Positions 1 to 6,204 of a DNA stretch of 10,482 bases are shown here, in pieces; position 1 is the stretch's first letter; the number at the start of each line of letters is the position of its first letter. Source of the DNA: Rhodospirillales bacterium (lineage in GTDB: Bacteria > Pseudomonadota > Alphaproteobacteria > Rhodospirillales > Defluviicoccaceae); the NCBI GenBank assembly GCA_026125865.1, contig JAHCKI010000061.1, positions 1-10,482 on the forward strand, written 5' to 3'. Under the pieces are notes generated by a model that saw nothing but the letters and a program-made list of their open reading frames with translations, searched no databases and was not told where the DNA came from. Both the position numbers and the translations under genes were made by a program.

Positions 1-906
1 GCGCTTCTGGTCGGCGGACTGAGCGTGCTCGTCCTCGATCTGGGGCGCCCGGATCGGCTGTTGCTGACCGTCCAATATCGCAACAACCGCTCGATCTTTG
101 CCTGGAACACGGTTCTTTACACCGGCTTCCTGGCGCTGGCGGCCGCTCACTTGTGGACGCTACAAAGCAGACGATTTGAAAGATATGGCTTGGTCAGCGG
201 TCATGCCGCGAACCTGTGGCGATTTGCACTGACGACCGGCACCGGCCTCGATCTTGGCGTCCTCGTCGCTCGCGGGCTCTACAGCTCCGCCGTATTTGCC
301 CCCCTGTTCATTTCCTATGCCCTGACCTACGGATTGGCGGTACTTCTCGTTCTGCTTCCGGCCGTGTCGTATCTGGGCGGCAATCGTCCGGAGGAGGCGG
401 TGGAGCAACGCCTGGGACGGCTGCTGGCGATCTTTGTCGCCATCTCGTTCTATCTCACGCTGGTGGTCCACGCCTTCAACCTGTACGCCCCCGCCGGACG
501 CGATCTGACCCGGTTTATCTGGCTCGACGGCGGACTGTACACCGTTCTGGTGTGGGGTGGACAAGTGCTCGTCGGAACCGTCTTGCCGTTGCTGCTGATC
601 GTCAAGAAACAGCCGATAGCCGCGGCCGCGGCCACCTGCGTCGGCGGATTGGCGACCATCTACGTCTTCATGATCGCGGCCCAGGCCTTTCCGCAAACGA
701 TCCTGCCGGGGACGACGGTGTCCTCATCATTCGGGGACGGCGCCGTGGCAGCCTACAGCCCGACATTGCCCGAATGGCTCATGGGTCTCGGCGGCGTGGC
801 CGTGGCGCTGCTGGTCCTGCTCGCCGGTTGTCTGTTGTTCCGTGTCGTGCCCGCCGCCCGCCGATCCACGTCCACGGCCCCCGTCGTCGCGGAGGCCGTG
901 TCATGA
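1..906 (+). CDS. dsrP: DsrP, NrfD/PsrC-type integral membrane quinone-interacting subunit (5' partial)
   Basis: The reading frame is open from base 1 to the TGA at 904-906, so the gene starts upstream of the window; 301 C-terminal residues are present. The protein is very hydrophobic, with about eight predicted membrane helices separated by short charged loops. Near the start it carries a LDLGRPDRL stretch and a NRSIFAWNTVLYTGF-like stretch, typical of NrfD/DsrP/HmeB membrane subunits. In the DsrMKJOP complex, DsrP lies in the cytoplasmic membrane and is thought to exchange electrons with the quinone pool, coupled to DsrC trisulfide chemistry. The next gene begins inside its stop codon (ATGA), so the two are translationally coupled. 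Other NrfD-family subunits look alike, but the directly following dsrN makes DsrP the best reading. The GTG at 25 is an internal codon, not a start. Confidence 0.86.
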   Translation, partial: ALLVGGLSVLVLDLGRPDRLLLTVQYRNNRSIFAWNTVLYTGFLALAAAHLWTLQSRRFERYGLVSGHAANLWRFALTTGTGLDLGVLVARGLYSSAVFAPLFISYALTYGLAVLLVLLPAVSYLGGNRPEEAVEQRLGRLLAIFVAISFYLTLVVHAFNLYAPAGRDLTRFIWLDGGLYTVLVWGGQVLVGTVLPLLLIVKKQPIAAAAATCVGGLATIYVFMIAAQAFPQTILPGTTVSSSFGDGAVAAYSPTLPEWLMGLGGVAVALLVLLAGCLLFRVVPAARRSTSTAPVVAEAVS

Positions 907-2411
907 CCAGCGTAAGGAAAGAAGGGACCGGCACCCCGCGATTGTTCATGTCGGCTGCCCATAAATCATCGGGCAAGACCATCGTGTCCTTGGGCCTCGC
1001 CGCGAGTTTTCGAACGCTCGGTCTCGCGGTGCAACCGTTCAAGAAGGGGCCGGATTTCATCGATCCGTTGTGGTTGACGAAATCGGCCGGGCGGTCATGC
1101 CGCAACCTCGATTTCCACACCATGGGAAACGACGAAATTCGCGCCTGTTTCACCCGCCATTCCGCTTCCGCCGACGTCGCCATCATCGAAGGGAACAAGG
1201 GATGCTTCGACGGCGTCGCGACCGACGGGCACGATTCCGCGGCCGCGCTTGCGCGCCTGTTGGCGGCGCCGGTGGTGCTCGTCATCGATACGGAGGGCAT
1301 GACCCGCGGCATCGCGCCGCTCCTCGTCGGTTACCGCGCGTTCGAGCCGGACCTGAACATCGCGGGTATCATTCTCAACAAGGTTTCGGGTTCGCGGCAT
1401 GAGTCCAAGCTTCGCCAAGCCGTGGAAACATACACCGACTTTCCGGTGCTGGGAGCGATCCGGCGATCGCCGCAACTCGTTGTCAGGGAACGCCACCTCG
1501 GTCTCGTTCCCGCCAACGAAGCGGCCGCCGCCGAAGCCGCAATTGAGCAAATCGCTTCGATCGTCGCTTCCCAGGTCGACCTTTCCGCCCTGTTGAATAT
1601 TGCGAGGACGGCACCGCCATTTCCGGCACCTTCGCTGCCAAACAGACCCGTCTGGTGCGGCCGCAGACGACGCATCGGCATCGCCAGCGATCCGGCTTTC
1701 GGTTTCTACTATCCCGACGACCTGGAAGGGTTGTCCGCAGCGGGTTGCGATCCTGTTTTTTTCAGTACTCTCATCGATCGACGGTTGCCCCCCGACGTCG
1801 ATGGCTTGTTTCTGGGAGGCGGATTCCCGGAAGTCCACATGGCCGCCCTCGAAGCCAATGTGGAATTGCGGCGTGACGTCCGGACCGCCGTGCGCGCCGG
1901 TATGCCCGTCTATGCCGAATGCGGCGGCCTGATGTATCTCAGCCGAAGCATTTCCTGGCAGGGTGAAAACCGCGCAATGGTGGGCGCCATCGACGCCGAC
2001 GCCGTGATGCATGCGCGGCCGCAGGGGAAAGGGTATGTGCTTCTCGCCGAGACCGAGAACGCTCCCTGGCCCGACCGGCCTTGCGACACGATTCCGGCGC
2101 ACGAATTCCATTACGCCAGCATCGAAAACCTCGGCGCCGACACCCGCTTTGCCTACAAGGTCTTACGTGGCCATGGGATCACCGGGCGCGCCGACGGCAT
2201 CGTCACCGGCCGAACTCTGGCGTCCTTCAGCCATTTGCGGGGTGTCGGGGGCCATCCCTGGCCCCACCGCTTCGCCGCGTTCGTCCACGACACGGCATCC
2301 GCACCTGTCGTGTCCCGCAACCGGGGAGCCAAGATCCATGGAACAGCCGAGGAGGTGAACCCATCGTCCTCGCCGGCTCCCCCTCTCAACCAACCCCGCA
2401 AGGTCGCTTAA
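903..2411 (+). CDS. dsrN: DsrN, siroheme amidase (cobyrinic acid a,c-diamide synthase family)
   Basis: This 502-residue protein is a glutamine-dependent amidase of the CbiA/CobB family. DsrN is held to amidate siroheme to siroamide, the prosthetic group of DsrAB sulfite reductase. The N-terminal synthetase domain has a P-loop (AHKSSGKT, residues 19-26), a KKGPDFIDP motif and an EGNKG-FDG motif, the last of which favours DsrN over cobalamin-pathway CbiA. The C-terminal class I glutamine amidotransferase domain has FLGGGFPE, the nucleophile Cys340 in YAECGGLMYL, and a HEFHY motif with His400 and His403. The ATG at 903 overlaps the dsrP stop and has GGAGG at 891-895, seven bases upstream. The same frame is open back to 216, but that stretch is a shadow of dsrP. 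About 30 C-terminal residues are Ser/Pro-rich and look like an unconserved tail. In Allochromatium dsrN is followed by dsrR and dsrS; here it is followed by tusA. Confidence 0.92.
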   Translation: MTSVRKEGTGTPRLFMSAAHKSSGKTIVSLGLAASFRTLGLAVQPFKKGPDFIDPLWLTKSAGRSCRNLDFHTMGNDEIRACFTRHSASADVAIIEGNKGCFDGVATDGHDSAAALARLLAAPVVLVIDTEGMTRGIAPLLVGYRAFEPDLNIAGIILNKVSGSRHESKLRQAVETYTDFPVLGAIRRSPQLVVRERHLGLVPANEAAAAEAAIEQIASIVASQVDLSALLNIARTAPPFPAPSLPNRPVWCGRRRRIGIASDPAFGFYYPDDLEGLSAAGCDPVFFSTLIDRRLPPDVDGLFLGGGFPEVHMAALEANVELRRDVRTAVRAGMPVYAECGGLMYLSRSISWQGENRAMVGAIDADAVMHARPQGKGYVLLAETENAPWPDRPCDTIPAHEFHYASIENLGADTRFAYKVLRGHGITGRADGIVTGRTLASFSHLRGVGGHPWPHRFAAFVHDTASAPVVSRNRGAKIHGTAEEVNPSSSPAPPLNQPRKVA

Positions 2412-2426
2412 AGGAGGTGTACGGAG

Positions 2427-2657
2427 ATGTCCAACCGCACCACGATTGACGCCCGCAAGGCTTTTTGCCCGGGCCCCATGATGGAGTTGATCGCCGCTCT
2501 GAAAACAAAAGAGATCGGCGATGAGGTTGAAGTGTTGTCAAAGGATAAGGGATCGTCAAACGATATTCCCCTATGGACAAAAAAAGTAGGGCATCAACTC
2601 GTATCAAATGAAAAAATCGATGATTACTGGTCAATAGTTGTTAAGAAAATGAAGTAA
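2427..2657 (+). CDS. tusA: TusA/SirA-family sulfur carrier protein
   Basis: This 76-residue protein has the size and fold pattern of TusA. It carries an N-terminal CPGPMMEL motif in which Cys14 would hold the persulfide, followed by an alternating helix/strand pattern (EIGDEVEVL, then a DIPLWTKKVGHQLV helix). TusA proteins carry sulfane sulfur between sulfurtransferases; in Dsr-type oxidisers they hand it to DsrEFH and DsrC. A near-perfect Shine-Dalgarno AAGGAGGT (2411-2418) overlaps the dsrN stop and sits eight bases before the ATG, so it belongs to the same transcript. The composition is odd: the first 25 or so codons use GC-rich codons like dsrN, but the rest is AT-rich with AAA, TCA, ATA and GTA codons, and this continues into the downstream gap. 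A related SirA-like regulator is possible, but context supports sulfur relay. Confidence 0.86.
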   Translation: MSNRTTIDARKAFCPGPMMELIAALKTKEIGDEVEVLSKDKGSSNDIPLWTKKVGHQLVSNEKIDDYWSIVVKKMK

Positions 2658-2764
2658 TAAATAAAAATATCATTATAAGAATACCGCCCTACAACAAAAT
2701 ACCAAATATAAAAACGGGCTATATAAGATCGAAAAAAAACGAGGAGACATGTAAGGAGGAGACG
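2658..2764 (+). other. AT-rich intergenic gap with strong Shine-Dalgarno
   Basis: This 107-base spacer between tusA and the flavoprotein gene is strikingly AT-rich in an otherwise GC-rich window. It ends with the Shine-Dalgarno AAGGAGG (2753-2759), five bases before the ATG at 2765. TATATAAG at 2720-2727 resembles a -10 box, but no matching -35 hexamer lies at the right distance, so a promoter cannot be claimed. No intrinsic terminator is visible, so read-through from tusA is possible. Confidence 0.4.
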
Positions 2765-3904
2765 ATGAAGACACGCATACTTATCGTTGGTTCCGGTATG
2801 GGCGGCACGATAGTCGCCAATGGTCTGGCTCGCAATCTCTCCCATGAATTGCGCAACGGGGACGCGAGCCTGACGATACTGGGCACGACCAATACCCACC
2901 TCTATCAACCAGGGTTGCTGTACGTGCCGTTCGGCCGGGCGCGTGAAATCGAATTGTCACGCAACGAGCGTTCCATCCTGGATCGCCGGGTCAATTTCAT
3001 TTTGGATCCGGCCAAGTTGATTGATGTCGAACACAATTGCGTCGAGTGTGAGTCCGGCAAGATCCATCGCTATGACTATATCATCATTGCGACGGGGTCG
3101 CGTCTCGTCCCCGAGATGATTCCGGGCCTCAAGGAAGGCGCCCATCATTTCTATGACCTGGAAGGCGCTCGTAAAACCCGAGAAGCCATCGACAATTTCG
3201 AAGGCGGTAGGGTCGTCATCAATATCAACGTCCCCCACAAGTGCCCTGTCGCACCACTCGAAATCACCCTGATGCTTGATGAGCACCTGAGCGAGCGTGG
3301 CCTGCGCGACAAGTCCGAAATCATTTACACCTACCCGATCGGCCGCCTGCACGGGCTTGAACCGGTTGCCCACTGGGCGCTTCCCGAATTTGATCGCCGC
3401 GGGATTCAATACGAGACGTTCTTCAATACGAAGGAGGTGGATCCCGTCGGCAAGACGATCTCTTCGGAAGAAGGCGACACCCTGTCCTACGATCTGCTGA
3501 TCACCATTCCGCCCCACAAGGGCGCGGCCGTGGTGGAAGCATCGGGATTGGGCCCCAGCGGCTGGATTCCGACCGACCCCAAGACCCTGCTCATGAAGGG
3601 CTCGGAGAACGTCTTCGTCGTTGGTGACACGACTGATATCCCCATCTCGAAGGCCGGTTCGACCGCGCATTTCGAGGCGGACACGGTCATCCAGAATATC
3701 ACCCACCTGGTGCAGGAAGGTCGGTGGGCGCGCCAGTACGACGGCAAGGTGTTCTGTTTCATCGAAACTGGCTTGAGTAGCGGCACCTACATTTGGTTCA
3801 ACTACGAAACCCCGCCAAAACCGACACCGCCGACGCAAATGGTTCACTGGGCCAAGCTTGCCTACAACCGGATGTACTGGCTGTCGGCCGGTGGCTTGTT
3901 GTAG
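2765..3904 (+). CDS. sqr: Sulfide:quinone oxidoreductase-like FAD-dependent flavoprotein
   Basis: This 379-residue flavoprotein belongs to the SQR/flavocytochrome c sulfide dehydrogenase group of the two-dinucleotide-binding fold. It has an N-terminal FAD-binding GSGMGG (residues 9-14), a YDYIIIATGSRLVPE strand, and a second FAD motif NVFVVGDTTDIPISKAGS. Cys160 lies in HKCPVAPLE and Cys331 in FCFIETG; by position they match the two cysteines that carry the sulfur bridge next to the flavin in SQR and FCSD. I see no equivalent of the third SQR cysteine. A CVEC pair (Cys92, Cys95) is extra. The C-terminus (HWAKLAYNRMYWLSAGGLL) looks like an amphipathic helix for membrane attachment, as in SQR. 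Expected reaction: sulfide oxidation to sulfane sulfur or polysulfide with quinone reduction at the cytoplasmic face. It follows tusA and is followed 18 bases later by a DUF1641 gene. Exact substrate and SQR type are unproven. Confidence 0.83.
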   Translation: MKTRILIVGSGMGGTIVANGLARNLSHELRNGDASLTILGTTNTHLYQPGLLYVPFGRAREIELSRNERSILDRRVNFILDPAKLIDVEHNCVECESGKIHRYDYIIIATGSRLVPEMIPGLKEGAHHFYDLEGARKTREAIDNFEGGRVVININVPHKCPVAPLEITLMLDEHLSERGLRDKSEIIYTYPIGRLHGLEPVAHWALPEFDRRGIQYETFFNTKEVDPVGKTISSEEGDTLSYDLLITIPPHKGAAVVEASGLGPSGWIPTDPKTLLMKGSENVFVVGDTTDIPISKAGSTAHFEADTVIQNITHLVQEGRWARQYDGKVFCFIETGLSSGTYIWFNYETPPKPTPPTQMVHWAKLAYNRMYWLSAGGLL

Positions 3905-3922
3905 CGGGGGGAGGCAGTGGAA

Positions 3923-4492
3923 ATGGATACGCCGTTGAATGGCATCCCCATGGAGATGCAGCAAGCGGGTCTCGCCGCTTCCCAGGCTTTGACCGACGCC
4001 ATGGTCGAACGGCTCGTGACGACCGGTTCGCATGGCCTGGAAGTGCTCGATCGCCTCAACGACGAGGATACGCGGGCGGCCGTGCACCGTGCGATCGACG
4101 GACTGACCACGATGTATACGACCGGTTCCCTCGACGCGGTGTTCGAAATGGCCGAAATGCTTCAGGCCGCCCGCGCCGCCATGACGGACCAGATGGTCGA
4201 GCGCTTGTACCACTTCATGGAAACCATGGTCACCAGTCTGGCCACGCAGGACATTGCCCAATTTGCCCGGGACGCCGAACTTTCGCTCTATGAGGCCGCG
4301 GACTGGTGCAACAGTCCGCGAGCGCCGAAAGGGATGTGGGGGGTGCTTCGATCCCTCTCCAAGCCGGAAACCATCCAGACACTCAATCTGTTGGTGGCGT
4401 TCGGCAACTGCCTCAGGGAGCGCACGAAATCGTTCCAAGGGCGTCTGGAACCGGATCTCACCGAGGAAGAACAGAGGAATCCCCAACCCTAA
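3923..4492 (+). CDS. DUF1641 domain protein, partner of SQR-like flavoprotein
   Basis: This 189-residue, soluble, mostly helical protein has the short DUF1641 signature near its C-terminus (KGMWGVLRSLSKPETIQTLN, continuing to about residue 165). The function of DUF1641 is not established; such proteins are found beside oxidoreductases, for example YrhD beside a formate dehydrogenase in Bacillus. Two copies of an A-x-T-D-x-M-V-E-R-L segment (about residues 22-31 and 86-95) suggest an internal helical repeat. It has no signal peptide, membrane span or metal motif. I chose ATG 3923 because GGAGG (3910-3914) is eight bases away; an in-frame GTG at 3917 is only two bases from it. The gene starts 18 bases after the flavoprotein gene, so the two are co-transcribed and probably work together, perhaps as an accessory or docking subunit (inference). 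Confidence 0.78.
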   Translation: MDTPLNGIPMEMQQAGLAASQALTDAMVERLVTTGSHGLEVLDRLNDEDTRAAVHRAIDGLTTMYTTGSLDAVFEMAEMLQAARAAMTDQMVERLYHFMETMVTSLATQDIAQFARDAELSLYEAADWCNSPRAPKGMWGVLRSLSKPETIQTLNLLVAFGNCLRERTKSFQGRLEPDLTEEEQRNPQP

Positions 4493-4503
4493 AATATCAC
4501 GGT

Positions 4504-4523
4504 CAGGGGTATTACGACCCCTG
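4504..4523. terminator. Short stem-loop after the sulfur operon
   Basis: CAGGGGT pairs perfectly with ACCCCTG around a six-base ATTACG loop, 11 bases after the DUF1641 stop. There is no T-run on the + side; on the minus side ATATTTTA follows about five bases after the stem. It sits between convergent genes and may end transcription from either side, but it is not a textbook intrinsic terminator. The rest of 4493-4682 holds short palindromes (GGGATCCC at 4523-4530, CCGGATCCGG near 4560) and no convincing gene. Confidence 0.33.
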
Positions 4524-4682
4524 GGATCCCGTGAAAGTCGTTTGGTGAAAAAGAATTGCCGGATCCGGAACCGGGTCGGATGCAAGGACGGTGTGCCTCC
4601 GAACGAGCGGAAACGAGGGATCGGGCGTGCGCCTTCGTAGATGGTCATTCGGGTCGCTCATTTAAGAAGGACGTGTGGATGC

Positions 4683-4991
4683 TCAAGTCTCCTCGGTCCG
4701 GTTCGAATGGACGGCCATCCGAATGCACACATGATGCGCAGCGGCCCGCCGAAGTTCCTTTGCCCTTTCTTCCGGCAGCGCGCGCCAGTCGCAATCAAGA
4801 AGGGCGCCTTCCAAGGCCAGCAGCGCGTTGACCGCGACCCGACGGCCGAAAGCAAACTTGATCCGCCGCCAAGCATCCAAGGCGCCGAGACATCGCAAGT
4901 CGTCGGCCGTCTCAATCCCCACCTCGCCAAGCCAGCGAACCGTGACTGGGCCGAGGTTGCGCAGGTCTGATAGTCGCTCGATGGTGTCTAT
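4683..4991 (-). CDS. TfoX/Sxy C-terminal domain protein with apparent ATA start
   Basis: This small protein (102 residues from the proposed start) consists of the TfoX C-terminal domain alone: RNLGPVTVRWLGEVGIETADDL, then LGALDAWRRIKFAF, VNALLALEGALLDCDW and LPEERAKELRRAA. The family has a helix-hairpin-helix-like start (NLGP...GI.T..DL) and occurs as a stand-alone protein or as the C-terminal half of the competence regulator TfoX/Sxy; the role of the stand-alone form is unknown. The nearest ATG/GTG in frame is GTG 4922, which would cut into the domain. Reading upstream, the conserved part begins DTIERLSDLRNLG and the codon before it is ATA (4991-4989), six bases after GGGAGG; an in-frame TGA lies a few codons further up. 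ATA is therefore the likely start, or an ATG altered by mutation or sequencing error. It lies 91 bases downstream of the fructokinase on the same strand and is convergent with the DUF1641 gene. Confidence 0.7.
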   Translation of the reverse strand: MDTIERLSDLRNLGPVTVRWLGEVGIETADDLRCLGALDAWRRIKFAFGRRVAVNALLALEGALLDCDWRALPEERAKELRRAAAHHVCIRMAVHSNRTEET

Positions 4992-4997
4992 GGTCGT

Positions 4998-5003
4998 CCT
5001 CCC
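4998..5003 (-). promoter_or_regulatory. Shine-Dalgarno supporting the ATA start
   Basis: On the minus strand GGGAGG lies six bases before the ATA codon at 4991-4989, a normal ribosome-binding distance. It is the main reason for placing the start of the TfoX-domain gene there rather than at the GTG at 4922. Confidence 0.5.
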
Positions 5004-5063
5004 GTTGTTCGATCAAGTGGCTCACCTTCATTCAGGACTGGAGCCTGGCCGATGATCTTTATT

Positions 5064-5070
5064 CCTCCTT
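5064..5070 (-). promoter_or_regulatory. Orphan strong Shine-Dalgarno AAGGAGG
   Basis: A near-perfect ribosome-binding sequence stands 12 bases after the fructokinase stop on the minus strand, but no ATG, GTG or TTG follows at a usable distance. The codon seven bases on is ATC (5056-5054). It would open a 22-codon frame that ends in TAG overlapping the ATA start of the TfoX-domain gene (ATAG). It may be a degraded start or a leader peptide; both are speculative. Confidence 0.3.
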
Positions 5071-5082
5071 GGCAAGGGGCGT

Positions 5083-6069
5083 TCAACGCGCGATACGCGA
5101 CGACTGCTGACCGTCATGTCGTTCCAGAAAGCGCAGCACGCGATCCCAATCGGGAAGCGCCGGGATGGCGCCCCGTTCCGTCGTCGCCAACGCGCCGGCG
5201 GCATTTGCGAAGCGGCACAGATCCCGCAAGCGCGCCTCGTCTTCGATAACCTTCGGGTTGGCGAGGAGCCCTGAGAGCAGCCCGGCGACAAAAGCGTCAC
5301 CGGCTCCCGTGGCATCCACGGCCTCGACCGGCAGTCCGGCAACCTCGCCTTCGAAATCGGGGGTGAGGTAGAAGCAGCCTTTGCGACCACAAGTGACGAT
5401 AAGAAGCCGGAGCCTTTCATGCCAGAGGCGGCGTCCGGCGCGGACCGGATCGCTTTCGCCGGTGAGGAAGTCAAGCTCCTCCTCGCTGACCTTGATGATG
5501 TCGGCATTCGGCCAACCCAGCATCATTCCGACTTTGGCCGCCTCGGCATCCGGCCACAGCGCAAGCCGGAGATTGGGATCGTACGAAACGAGCAGGCCTG
5601 CATCACGGGCCACCGTCACCGCTCGCAGGGTTGCGCTGCGACAGGGCTCGTTGATCAAACTGATCGAACCGAAATGAAGGAGTTTCGCACGCCGGATGAG
5701 ATCAACATCGACATCTTCCGGTGCGAACAGCATGTCGGCGCTGGGATGGCGGTAGAACATGAATTCCCGTTCGCAATCCGATCGCAACGAGACGAAAGCC
5801 AGCGCGGTGCGCGCCTCGCTGGAAAAGCGCAGCGGGCCGACATCCACCCCGGCCTCGGCCAAGGTATCGGCCAGGAAATGCCCGAAGGCATCATCGCCCA
5901 CCTTACCCATGAAGGCGCTTTGCACACCGAGCCGGGCGAGTCCGACCGCGACATTACCCGGTGCGCCACCGGGGGCCTTGATAAAAGCCGGCGCGTCGGT
6001 CAGGCCGGTACCGGTCACGGTGGGAACAAAATCGATCAGCAGTTCGCCCAGACAGATTGTCTGCGCCAT
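5083..6069 (-). CDS. scrK: Fructokinase, PfkB/ribokinase family
   Basis: This 328-residue sugar kinase phosphorylates, most likely, fructose to fructose-6-phosphate with ATP in the cytoplasm. It begins with the family's CLGELLIDF strand and has the first PfkB signature around GGAPGNVAVGLARLG (residues 34-48). The second signature, DATGAGDAFVAG, contains the catalytic base Asp258 and the anion hole GAGD. Length is normal for bacterial fructokinases. I chose ATG 6069 because the core strand begins at once and GAGGAA lies eight bases upstream; an in-frame ATG at 6111 would add 14 residues that look unrelated. Other PfkB kinases (ribokinase, 2-keto-3-deoxygluconate kinase) are related, but the divergent amylosucrase, which releases fructose, supports fructokinase. 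In methanotrophs a PfkB fructokinase (fruK) also sits beside ams. Control is probably shared from the divergent gap. Confidence 0.88.
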   Translation of the reverse strand: MAQTICLGELLIDFVPTVTGTGLTDAPAFIKAPGGAPGNVAVGLARLGVQSAFMGKVGDDAFGHFLADTLAEAGVDVGPLRFSSEARTALAFVSLRSDCEREFMFYRHPSADMLFAPEDVDVDLIRRAKLLHFGSISLINEPCRSATLRAVTVARDAGLLVSYDPNLRLALWPDAEAAKVGMMLGWPNADIIKVSEEELDFLTGESDPVRAGRRLWHERLRLLIVTCGRKGCFYLTPDFEGEVAGLPVEAVDATGAGDAFVAGLLSGLLANPKVIEDEARLRDLCRFANAAGALATTERGAIPALPDWDRVLRFLERHDGQQSSRIAR

Positions 6070-6204
6070 GTCCGCGGTTCCTCGTCCCAGGAAGAATTTG
6101 AGAATTGACACCCACTTGTCTTTACACGCGGCAAAGGGCGTTTAGTCTCAATAGTGTAGTTCGATATTCCCACTACCATCGCCGCAATCTCACCCGAAGA
6201 AACA
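6070..6204. promoter_or_regulatory. Divergent intergenic region, fructokinase/amylosucrase
   Basis: These 135 bases must hold the start signals for both divergent genes. A perfect TTGACA stands at 6105-6110 on the + strand but no good -10 hexamer lies 16-18 bases on. TTTAGT (6141-6146) and ATATTC (6164-6169) are 17 bases apart and form a weak alternative. An imperfect inverted repeat GTAGT-N11-ACTAC (6156-6176) is the only operator-like structure seen. The amylosucrase start has only a weak GAAGAA Shine-Dalgarno site. Confidence 0.35.

Noticed and set aside
216..902. Upstream extension of the dsrN frame by 229 codons
   Set aside because: It overlaps dsrP out of frame, encodes Arg/Pro-rich low-quality sequence, and ATG 903 has a good Shine-Dalgarno and ATGA coupling.
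2957..4648. 563-codon open frame on the minus strand
   Set aside because: It lies opposite the clear flavoprotein and DUF1641 genes and encodes His/Arg/Gly-rich sequence with no recognisable domain; a GC-rich antisense shadow.
4556..4970. Two overlapping plus-strand frames (4556-4831, 4641-4970)
   Set aside because: The minus strand matches the TfoX C-terminal domain, while these frames lack Shine-Dalgarno sites and family features.
5419..6108. 229-codon plus-strand frame opposite fructokinase
   Set aside because: The minus strand holds both PfkB signatures; the plus frame has no motif.
6105..6133. Sigma-70 promoter from the perfect TTGACA at 6105
   Set aside because: No hexamer resembling TATAAT at 16-18 bases spacing (GC-rich there), so not claimed as a promoter.
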